The notes below the pieces were generated by a model, which did no database searches, was not told the DNA's origin, and was given only the letters and a program-made list of their open reading frames with translations. From contig NZ_BMGG01000005.1 in the NCBI RefSeq assembly GCF_014640075.1, positions 271,551-335,550 of the forward strand: a stretch of 64,000 bases of DNA. The letters run 5' to 3'. Shown one piece after another: positions 20,032 to 29,700 of this stretch (position 1 is its first letter; every line of letters begins with the position of its first letter). The translations under genes were made by a program, and so were the position numbers. The stretch comes from Chelatococcus reniformis. GTDB lineage: Bacteria; Pseudomonadota; Alphaproteobacteria; Rhizobiales; Beijerinckiaceae.

Positions 20032-20116
20032 GGACCGCGGGGCACGGGTGAGCCGCTCAAGCTCCGGCCCGGCGGAGCCGGTGCCAGCCTCGCGGCCGGC
20101 TTGAACGCGAAGGGCC

Positions 20117-20139
20117 GGCATCGAGCCTCGCCCGATGCC
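20117..20139 (+). terminator. 7-bp stem-loop after the NitT/TauT operon
   Basis: GGCATCG (20117-20123) and CGATGCC (20133-20139) pair perfectly around a 9-base loop, 85 bases after the importer stop. No T-run. The gap 20032-20454 otherwise contains only this hairpin and the palindromic repeat at its right end; no gene is supported there. Confidence 0.35.
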
Positions 20140-20352
20140 AGCCCTCGATCCGATCCGCAGGGATAGCTTCGGGCATGCCGGCGATCGAACCGGGAAAATT
20201 AAAACCTAAACCGGCTAAATTGACAAGCAAATTCAGGTTGAAGCCGGCGCGCATGACCGTTTGCCGGGGCGCCGCGAGCCCAGGCGCTCCCATTTGTTTC
20301 GAAGCGTTCCCTTTCGTTCCAGTTCGCTTCTGTCTTTGAGGCGCTCGCGGAG

Positions 20353-20456
20353 CTAGAGCATTTCCGCGTTTCTTCAAATCGCCGAAATACTCTATCTGTT
20401 TGATTTGTCGCGTTTTCTTCACGCGAACCGGCGTCCGCTTCGCTCGAAAACGCGCT
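20353..20456 (-). repeat. Dispersed palindromic intergenic repeat, copy A
   Basis: On the minus strand this copy matches 43709-43806 along about 100 bases. A perfect 9-bp stem (CGCGTTTTC 20409-20417, GAAAACGCG 20446-20454) encloses a 28-base loop whose sequence agrees at 26 of 28 positions with copy B. A shared 50-base arm follows. The right end reaches the 3-prime end of the histidine kinase gene. Such units resemble the abundant palindromic intergenic repeats of Rhizobiales. Confidence 0.8.
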
Positions 20457-22536
20457 ATGACCGGGTGGCTGCAACGTCGGCGGTCATCAAGGGCACGATC
20501 AGGCGGATGGTCGTGCCGCCGCCGCTCACGCTGTGGATCTCGATCGAGCCGCCATGGGCGGCGGCGATGCGCGACACCAGCGACAGGCCGAGCCCCGACC
20601 CCTCGATACTGCGGACGTTGGAGCCGCGGACCGACCGTCCCATGATGCCCGCGACCTCGTCGGCGGGAATGCCCATGCCCCGGTCGATGACGGCAATGAC
20701 CCCGAGGCCCTCTTCGGTCGAGCAGGACAGCGTCACCGGCAGATCTCCGGCAAGCGCTGAATACTTTACCGCGTTCTCAAGGAGATTGATGATCGCGATG
20801 CCCAGCATCTCGGCGTCTGCCATGACGTCGGCGGCCTCCGCCTGGGCCGTGATCTCGACCAGGATCCGCCCTTGCAGCAGGTCGCTGCCACGCGCCGCCG
20901 CTGCCGCCACCAGTTCGCCCAGCGACGTCGGCCGCAGATGCGGCGCGAATGTCGGTCCCTGAAGGCGGCTGCGTGCGAGGTTGACCTCGAGCGTCTCGAC
21001 CAGCCGCACGATGCCGCGGCGGACGCGGTCGAGCCGGCCGCGATTGGCCTGGTCGCTCGCGGGCAGGCTGAGCCCGATGCTGTCGACGTTGGAGCGGATG
21101 ACAGCCAGCGGCGTGCGGTACTGGTGGGAGATGACCTCCATGAACCGCACCTGCTGCTCCTGCGAGAGCAGCTCGGCGCGCAGCGCATCCTCCGCTGTCC
21201 TCTTGGCGGCGGCGAGCTCGCTGGTCTTCTCCTCCACCATGGCCTTGGCCCGGCGCTCGGCCGCCTGCGCGGCCATGAGCGCCTCGGCGCTCATGGTCTT
21301 GTTCATCGCCTCGGCATCGCGCAGGCGCACGGCCAGCGCCCCGGTCAACAGCAACGTCTGTAACAGAGAGCTGACCGCATAGCCGTGCGCCATCCAGTTG
21401 GGCAAAGCCCACACGCCGGAACGCTGTGCCAGGGTGGCCACGAGGCCGATCCAGAGGATCAGGTAGGCGGCCGCGCGCAGACGCGTGCCGCTGCCCCCGT
21501 GCCCGACGCCTCGCAGGCTGAGCCCCGCGGCTGCGGTCGCCAGCAGCACGATAAGGATGTTGCCGAAAGGCGCGAACACCAGATTAGCGTTGAAGGCGAC
21601 CAGGACGATGCCGAGCAGCCCGACGACGGCTCCGGCGAGGAACAGGCGGTTCGCCCAGGGCGCCCGGTCGGCCAGCTCCAGGATGCTCGCCGTGGCCAAG
21701 GAACTGGCACATAGCCCGAGCCAGACGGAGCCGCCCGTGAACATGTCGTTCCCGACGCCGCCGTCGGCGAACAGCAGCATGCGCGAGAGCCCCAGATTGC
21801 CCGCATAGACGAGCATCGCGCCGAAGATGCTGAACGCCAGGAGCGGATAGAACGGCTTGCGGTCGAAGTGAAAGAAGACGAGCTGGATCGCGAGCAGCAC
21901 GCCCATCCCGCCGAACCAGACGCCCGAGCCCAGGCCCGTCAGGCTGATCCAGAAGGTGTGCAGGCGCGCCGGGTAGAGCGACGCGGATATGTTGAGCGAC
22001 GAGTTGACGCTGGCGATGCGGATGTAGATCAGTGTGCCGCCGTCGGCGCCCCTCGGCAATGCAACGACGTTGTCCAGGCCTGACACGCCGTCTGTGGGCA
22101 ACGGTCGATGGTCGCCCATGCGATAGTGAGCAAAGTCGCCGGCGGTCAGGCCGGGATGCCGAACGGCGGTGTAGACGTCTATGAAATCGACGAAATTCGG
22201 CGTCAGCGTGAGCAGCAGCGGTTCCGATTGCGTGGTCTCGACATGGAGCCGCAGCCAGGCCGCGTTGCGGGTATAGCCGAGGTTCACGCCGCGGCCGCCG
22301 ACGGGCGTAAAGTCCGCGTCTGCCGCCATGACCTCCTGCAACGTCAGCGACCGCGACGGATCGACGAGCATCTGCATGGCGAAGGGCCATTGGTCGCCCA
22401 GGTGTGCCGTCCACGAGAGCGAAGGCACGGCGCCTGCGCCGCCGAGGCGAACGATGACGATCAGCGCGACGATGGCAGCCGCTGCTACGAGGGCTGCGAC
22501 GAGAGAGACGCGGCCGCCGCTCTCCGAGCGATGCAT
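20455..22536 (-). CDS. Sensor histidine kinase with 7TMR-DISM sensor
   Basis: A 693-residue membrane kinase. After a first membrane helix (about 11-31) comes a periplasmic 7TMR-DISMED2-like beta domain (about 40-190), seven closely spaced membrane helices (about 200-402) and a coiled coil (410-460). HisKA follows with phospho-acceptor His471 in EVISHQYRTPLAVIRSN, then HATPase with N-box NLLENAVKYS, DRGMGIP and GSGLGLSLV. DISM sensors usually bind carbohydrates or other small external ligands. A longer frame starts at 22776, but it would overlap the divergent regulator gene. The ATG at 22536 has AAGGAGG 12 bases upstream. It is divergent from its likely partner regulator and close to the autotransporter. 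Confidence 0.88.
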   Translation of the reverse strand: MHRSESGGRVSLVAALVAAAAIVALIVIVRLGGAGAVPSLSWTAHLGDQWPFAMQMLVDPSRSLTLQEVMAADADFTPVGGRGVNLGYTRNAAWLRLHVETTQSEPLLLTLTPNFVDFIDVYTAVRHPGLTAGDFAHYRMGDHRPLPTDGVSGLDNVVALPRGADGGTLIYIRIASVNSSLNISASLYPARLHTFWISLTGLGSGVWFGGMGVLLAIQLVFFHFDRKPFYPLLAFSIFGAMLVYAGNLGLSRMLLFADGGVGNDMFTGGSVWLGLCASSLATASILELADRAPWANRLFLAGAVVGLLGIVLVAFNANLVFAPFGNILIVLLATAAAGLSLRGVGHGGSGTRLRAAAYLILWIGLVATLAQRSGVWALPNWMAHGYAVSSLLQTLLLTGALAVRLRDAEAMNKTMSAEALMAAQAAERRAKAMVEEKTSELAAAKRTAEDALRAELLSQEQQVRFMEVISHQYRTPLAVIRSNVDSIGLSLPASDQANRGRLDRVRRGIVRLVETLEVNLARSRLQGPTFAPHLRPTSLGELVAAAAARGSDLLQGRILVEITAQAEAADVMADAEMLGIAIINLLENAVKYSALAGDLPVTLSCSTEEGLGVIAVIDRGMGIPADEVAGIMGRSVRGSNVRSIEGSGLGLSLVSRIAAAHGGSIEIHSVSGGGTTIRLIVPLMTADVAATRS

Positions 22537-22769
22537 GGTCAACCGGCCGCCTCCTTCCACTGCGCTGCCGCGCGAGCGCACGCTGGAGCGCGTGTCGATC
22601 GGGTGGCGCACCCGATCGGCTAGGACATGCTTCAGGACATCGAACGCCGACGCGGGCCCCGTTGTGGGATGAAGCGATGCTAAGATAAAGCGACATTGCG
22701 GCTGCCCCGATTCCGGAGCGTCCACCGCGTGATCGAGGCAAGGGGTGCGCACATGTCCCGCAGAGCCCG

Positions 22770-23546
22770 ATGACATCAGATGTCGAGCGCTCCGCCGCCG
22801 GTGACCGGGCCGCCGAGCAGGCTCTGCGCGTCATCCTGGTGGAGGATGATCTCGACCTGCGACAGGGCGTCGCCGATTACCTGCGGCTCAGCGGCATCAT
22901 CGTCGCGGACGTGGGCTCGGGGCTGGCCTTCTACAGGGCGTTGCGCTCGGAACGCTTCGATATTGCGATCCTGGACGTCAATCTGCCGGATACGAGCGGT
23001 TTCGAGCTTGCGCGCGACCTCGCGTCCGAGGGCCGCATGGGCGTCATTCTGCTGACCGCGCGTACGGGACGGGACGATCGCGTGCGCGGTTACGCCGAAG
23101 GAACCGATCTCTATCTAACCAAGCCGGTCGACGGCGAAGAGCTGCTTCTCGCCGTCCGGAACCTGGCCCGCCGCGTGCACGATCGCCGCGCGGCGTCCGG
23201 GGCCGCGAGTGTCGGGCCGGCTTTCGCGGGCGCGTGGCGGTTGGATGTGGTCCGCCAACGCCTTCTGCCGCCCGGCGGGGATCCGATCCACCTTTCGGGA
23301 CGAGAGCTTCTGCTGCTGGAATACCTCATCCAGGCCAATGCGACGACGGTGTCTCGGGCGGAGCTCGGCAAGCACCTCGGCTATGCCGACGTTGGCGCCG
23401 AGAGCCGAAGCCTGGACGCCGTCCTGCGGCGCTTGCGGCAGAAGGCGAGCGAGCGCGGCATCGAGATGCCGCTGCGTACGGTCCATGCCGTCGGCATACG
23501 CTTCTCCGCGCCGCTCGTCATGCTGCACGACATCAGCGGCGGCTGA
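22770..23546 (+). CDS. OmpR-type response regulator
   Basis: A 258-residue two-component regulator. Receiver domain about residues 18-133 with acidic pair ED in LVEDDLD, phospho-acceptor Asp69 in ILDVNLPD, Thr in LLTARTG and Lys118 in LTKPVDG. A winged-helix DNA-binding domain follows (about 150-250) with LSGRELLLLEYLIQANATTV and a recognition region in the AVLRRLRQKASERG stretch. It is transcribed away from the kinase gene, with 233 bases between the starts, and ends 160 bases before the giant autotransporter, the obvious candidate target. In that gap CAACT (23602-23606) and AGTTG (23614-23618) form a small inverted repeat that could be a binding site. Confidence 0.9.
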   Translation: MTSDVERSAAGDRAAEQALRVILVEDDLDLRQGVADYLRLSGIIVADVGSGLAFYRALRSERFDIAILDVNLPDTSGFELARDLASEGRMGVILLTARTGRDDRVRGYAEGTDLYLTKPVDGEELLLAVRNLARRVHDRRAASGAASVGPAFAGAWRLDVVRQRLLPPGGDPIHLSGRELLLLEYLIQANATTVSRAELGKHLGYADVGAESRSLDAVLRRLRQKASERGIEMPLRTVHAVGIRFSAPLVMLHDISGG

Positions 23547-23706
23547 GCGTCGCTGCCGGGGCCGGGCGTTCCAAATCGTTCCATATGGTATTGGGGCGCC
23601 ACAACTCGTCACAAGTTGATTCTTCCAGTATTCGTTTCCCTCATCTACTTTCCGGTCCGAGCCCGATGGGGAGCGCAGCAGTATTGCGCGCGGGCGAGGG
23701 GGCAAG

Positions 23707-26700
23707 ATGAGCCATACGGCGCGTCGGCCGGCCGCCAGGCCGGTTGGGGATCGCGAACGGCACCCGTCTGGGTGGGTGACGTGCCTGGCGGGGGGCATCG
23801 GCCTGGCGGCGCTCGTCTGCGGCCTCGCCGGCGGAATGCGGGCGGCGCGAGCGGAGGATGTCAGCGGCGAACTCGAACGGCTGCAGCGCGCCACGAGCGG
23901 CGATCCTGGCCACGATGCAGGCTCCTCGTTCGCAGCCACGGCAGGCGGGGCGGCGGCCGCCCTGATCTATCGCGCCAGGGGACGGATCGGCCGGGACGGG
24001 CTCAACGGCCCCGTCATCGACATCAAGTCGAGTGGCGGCAACGGAGGCGGCGGGTCGGGCTCGCGGCCGCCGGGGGCCGGCGGCGATGGCGGGGCCATCA
24101 CCTTCAACCAATTCGGGATGGTCGCCGGAGCCTCGGCGCCGGGTGGGCTGATCAGCCTGTTCTCGCAGGGTGGCAACGGCGGCGGCGGGACGAGCGGCCT
24201 CGATGGCACGAATGGGCAGAGCGGAGGCCGCGGCGGCGATGTGAGCCTGGCGCAGTACGGCACGATCGTGAGCCCATCCGGTGCCGGGGGCCAGCTTGTC
24301 GTGTTGCGGTCTGTGGGGGGGCAGGGCGGCGTCAACACGGGCAGCGGCGGGGCCGGCGGCAAGGTCAGCCTGATCCAGTCCGGCGCGATCAGGACCGGCG
24401 CGGTCCAGACCAACGGCCTGCCGCTGATTTCGCTCCAGTCGGCCGGTGGCAAGGGCGGCGATACAGGCACCCGTGACGGTGGCGTCGGCGGAACCGGTGG
24501 GGCGGTCGCTTTCACCCAGTCGGGCGCGCCCATCGAGGCGAGCGGCACCCAGGCGAGCGCGGGCGTACCGCTCATCTGGCTGGTGTCCCAGGGAGGTCAG
24601 GGCGGCGACGGCCGCACGGCAACGCAGGCCGACAGCACACCGATTCTCGTGTGGCGCGGCGGCAGCGGCGGCGCCGCGTCCTCGGTCGCGGCCGACCTCG
24701 GGGGCAACGTCACCACCAGGGGCGACAATTTCGCGGCTGTGCGCGCGACCTCGCAAGGCGGCGCCAGCGGCCGCTACGGCAACGTCAAGGGTCGGGCGTC
24801 CGGTTCGGCCAGCGTCGGCGGCGCCGCCGGCACCGTCTCGGTGACGATTGCGGCGCGTGCAACCGTCGCCACCACGGGCGCGCACGCGCCGGCCGTGATT
24901 GCCGAGGCGCGCGCCGGGCAAGGCACGGACGCGGCAGCCGCCTACTTCGCCAAAGGCGGCACGGGCGGCAGCGTCGTCGATACCCCGACGACGCCATCCG
25001 TGCGGTTCGTCAACGACGGCGTGGTGAGCACGTCCGGCGCCAATGCGACCGCAGTCGTGCTCCAGAGCGTCGGCGGCAACGGCGGATCGAGCCGCTCCGG
25101 CGACGGCGAGGGCGGCGCCGGCGGTGCCGCGGGGCGGATCGTGGCGATCCAGCACGGTGCGATCAGCACCATCGGTCCCTATTCGTTCGGAATCGTCGCG
25201 CAATCGATCGGCGGCACCGGAGGCCGTGGCTCCGGCGGCCTGTTCATCGGCGACCCCGGCGGCCGGGCGGGCGACGGCGGCGCGGTCACCGTCGCCAACG
25301 TTGGGGCGATCACCACCCAAGGAGAGGGGGCGACGGCCATCGTCGCCCAGAGCGTCGGCGGTGGCTCCGCCCTGGATGCGTTCCAGTCCCAGGCGATCCT
25401 GCCGAAGGGCGTCAAAGCGAAGGAGGGCGTCGGCGCGATCGACGTGACCGCCGGGCCGGGCGGCGGCCAGGGCGGCGACAGCCTCGGCTACTTCTTCGCC
25501 CGCGGCGGCGACGGCGGCTCCGGCGGCGACGGTGCCCTCGTCAAGGTGCTGAACGAAGGGCGCATCACGACCGGCGGCGATTCCGCCTATGGCATCCTGG
25601 CGCAGAGCGTCGGCGGCAGCGGCGGGGCAGCCGGCGACGCGATTGCTGCCGGCGCATTTCTGTCCGTGTCGCTCGGCGGCCATGGCGGCGGGGGCGGAAC
25701 GGGCGGCGCAGTCCAGGTGGGGAGCGAGGATGGCGCGAAGGCGTACGTCGCCGCGACCGCGGCGGGACAAGCCAGATCGCCGTCGATCGAGACGTCCGGG
25801 GCCGACGCGGTCGCCATCCTGGCGCAGAGCATCGGCGGCGGCGGCGGCAGCGGCGGCTCGGCGATCGCTGCCTCCGGCGGTGTGCTCGGGGCGGTCTCTG
25901 TGTCCGTTGGCGGTTCGGGCGGCCAGGGCGGTGCCGGCGGCACGGTCGACATCTGGAACACCTCGGCCGTGACGACGGCCGGCGCGGGTGCCATGGGCAT
26001 CGAGGCCCAGAGCATCGGGGGCGGCGGCGGCAACGCCGGCAGCGCCCGCTCCTACGCGGTCGCCGTCGGGGCTGGCTACATCCCGGCGGTGGCGGTGTCC
26101 GTGGCGGTCGGCGGCAAGGGCGGTGACGGTGGTGTGGGCGGCGCAGTAACCCTGCACAACTTCAACGCCATCACCACCAAGGGGGCGAGCGCCAACGCCA
26201 TCGATGCGCAGAGCATCGGCGGCGGCGGCGGCAGTGCCGGCAACGCCTTCGCCTATGCGCTGGCGGTGCAGACCAGCGCGCTGCCGTCGGTGGACGTCAA
26301 CGTCGCCGTCGGCGGCTCCAACGGCAAGGGCGGCGCCGGTGGCAAGGTCGCCGCCGAGAGTGACGCCCTGATCGAGACGTTTGGAAACGATTCCAAGGGC
26401 ATCAGCCTGCTGAGCGTCGGCGGCGGCGGCGGCAGCGGCGGCACGGCCCGCAGCGTCGAGGGGCTCGCCAGCTTCTATGCCAATATCGGCGTTCCCGTCA
26501 CCATAGGCGGCAAGGGCGGCGGCGGCGGCGCCGGCGACGAGGCCAAGGTGGTGAACAACGGCTTCGTCCACACGCTGGGGCAATTTTCGAACGCCATCGA
26601 CGTGAGCAGCATCGGCGGCGGCGGCGGCAAGGGCGGCAGTGCCGACAGCGCGGCCGCTGCCGGTCTGGGCTATGAGGGACCGGGCGCCGCCACCATCGGC

Positions 26701-29700
26701 ACGCTGGTCGACGCCCTGCCCATCGCCAAGTCGATCACCGCCGACGTGACCATCGGCGGCGGCGGCGGCAAGGGCGGGGCGGGCGGCGCCGTCATCGTCG
26801 ACAACAATCGCGCGATCTTGACCGAAGGCAGCAACTCCACGGCCATCGCCGCCTACAGCATCGGCGGCGGTGGCGGCAGCGGCGGCGGCTTCCAGGGCGG
26901 CGGCTCGGGCACGATCGCCGCCAACGTCCGTATCGGCGGCAGCGGCGGTGACGGCGGCAACGGCGGCACCGTCACGGTGACCAACGCGGGCAACGCATCC
27001 ATTTCGACGCTGGCGAGCGGTTCGCACGGCATCTTCGCGCAATCCGTCGGCGGTGGCGGCGGCAACGGCGGCACCTTCACCGGCACCCGCAAGAGCGCGG
27101 CCGTCGACCGCCTGACTGCCAATCCGAGCGACTGGACGACGTGGCTGCCCATCGCCAACATGCTCGCAGGCGAGCTCACGCGTGCCAACGACGTCGGCAA
27201 GATGGTGTTCGCCGCCACCCCGGTCGAACGGCTGCCGGGCGAGAGCGATGCCGACCACCGGGCGCGCCAGGCCAAGGCCAACGAGTTCAAGATGTTCAAG
27301 GACCCGATGTTCGACAAGGGCTCGTCCCTCCAGAACATCATGGACAAGGCCCCGGCCATCACCGCCATCCTGAAGGCGGCGACAAGCCTGGTGGATCCCA
27401 AGAAGACCGTGGGCGAGAAGATCGATGCCGGCGTTGCCGCGCTCCTCGCCACGACGGTGACGGCGCTGGGCGACAAGGTCGGCGACGCGTTGAAGAAAGC
27501 CGGCATCGGCCAGGCGGCCAAGGACAAGCTGAAGGGCACCACCTGGGGCTCCTGGCAGGAGGACTACCCCTCGGTGGCCGTGAACGTCAGCGTCGGCGGC
27601 CGGGGCGGCGAGGGCGGCAGCGGCGGCGCGGTGACCGTCAAGAACGACGGCAGCATCACCACCGCCGACAGCCTTGCCTACGGCGTGTTCGCGCAGTCGG
27701 TGGGCGGGGGTGGCGGGGCCGGCGGCGGCGGCCTGGCGACGGGCGAGAACATCCTCAACGTCGACGTGTCGGTCGGTGGCTCTGGCGGCAAGGGCGGCAA
27801 CGGCGGGGCCGTCGTGGCGGACAACAAGGGACTGATCCTCACGGACGGAGCCGCATCCTACGGGCTCTTCGCGCAATCGATCGGCGGTGGCGGCGGGGTG
27901 GGCGGTGCATCGAGCGCCGAGAGTTCGCTCTCCTTCTCCGTCAACACCGTGATCGGCGGCAACGGCGGCACGAGCGGGGCCGGCGGCACCGTCACCGTGA
28001 CCAACAGCGGCACCATCGCGACGGCGGGGCGCGACGCGCACGCAATCGTTGCGCAGTCGGTCGGCGGCGGTGGCGGCGTCTACTTCAACAACCTGAAAAG
28101 CCCGCGCGAGCTCGAGCTCGAGCGCAAGCAGCGGCTCGCCGCCGAAGCGGACGCCAAAGCCAAGGGAACGACCCTCACGGGAAACACCTTGACGCCAACC
28201 GAGACCGAGCAGGCCCGCCAGGCCGAGGCCGCGATCGAGGCCACCAAGACCTTCTTGCAGAGTCTGGGCATGGATGCCGGCGGCACGGCCGGGGTCGACC
28301 GCTGGTCGACGATCCTGCCCAATCCGCAGGCCTCGCTGACCATCGGTGGCAACGGGCGGGCCGGCGGCAACGGCGGCGCCGTCGGCATCACCCACACCGG
28401 CCATATCACGACGAGCGGCATCGCCGCGTTCGGCATCCTGGCGCAGTCGATCGGCGGCGGCGGCGGCTTCGGCAGCGACGCCACCAACGGCTGGCTGCCG
28501 GTCAACGTCGCCATCGGCGGCGCCGGCGGCGCCTACGGCAACGGCGGCGCCGTCACCGTGTCGCTGGGGCGCGAGGCCAGCGTCACCACATCCGGCGCGG
28601 GGGCGCACGCCATCTTCGCCCAATCGATCGGCGGCGGCGGCGGCTACGGCGGGACGGCGCTCAACCAGATCCTGCCGAATTTCGTCAACCGCAGCGGCGG
28701 GGGCGGTGCCGGGGGTGCGATCACGCTGTCGCTGACGCCCGGCGGCGGCGAGTCGCGTCTCGCCATCGTCACCACCGGCGCGCGCGCCCACGCCATCCTG
28801 GCCCAGTCGCTCGGCGGCGGCGGCGGCATGCTGGCGAGCCTCGCCGGCCCGGCCATTCCGGTGGCGAATACCGTCTCCGATCGTAGCGGCGGCTCGGAGA
28901 ACCACGGCGGCAAGATCACTGTCGCTACGGCCGGGACGATCTCGGCGACCGGCGCCGATTCCTACGGCATTTTCGCCCAGAGCGGCGTGCAGGCGGCCGA
29001 CGGCTCGATCTCGGTGCCGGTGCCGCACTCGACCCACGTCGGCATCTACTCGCGCACGACCTACGACCACCTGGGCGGCGACATCACCATCAAGCACATC
29101 GGCGACATCATCGGCGGCTCGGGCTCCGGCGCCGCGATCCGCATCGACGGCGGCGCCAGCAACACGATCACCATCAACCAGGGCTCGACGGTTGCCGCGG
29201 CGTCGGGCACTGCCATCGTCAGCACCTGGGGGCGGGAGGCGGTCGACAATTCCGGTACCATCGTCGGCAACGTCGATCTGACCAGCGGCGCCACGCTCAA
29301 CCTCGGCGTCTATGAGGTCAACAGCTTCCACAACCAGGCGACCGGTGTTCTCCAGACCGGCGAGATGATCCGGCTCGGCCGGCCCCTGAACGGCATCAGC
29401 TTCGTCAACGACGGCGTCGTCAACATCGGTGGCACGGGCGTCATCTCAACGACGACGCTCACCGGCAACTTCACGCAGACCGCGGCCGGCCGCCTGCTCG
29501 TCGACATCTCGCCGCCGGCGACGGCCGCCGAGCTCGCGGGGCAGGCCGGCCCCTGGCTGACCAGGCCGTCGCCGGCGCCGTCGGGGCCGAGCAACCCAGT
29601 CGCTCGCTTCTTCGCAAACCTGTTCGGCGGTTCGGCCCCGGCTCCGGAGCCGGTGCAGATCGCGCCCCTCCGCGCGAGCGACCTCCTCGAGGTTACCGGC

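Noticed and set aside
24000-29000. CRISPR-like array from regular GGCGGCGGC repeats
   Set aside because: The repeats are in-frame Gly codons of a passenger domain, with no constant direct repeat and unique-spacer structure and no cas genes.
23641-29331. Very long open frame on the strand opposite the autotransporter (1896 codons)
   Set aside because: It mirrors the GC-rich Gly repeats in the antisense frame, has Arg/Asp/Gly/Ala-biased composition, no ribosome binding site and no recognisable family. The sense strand encodes a complete autotransporter.
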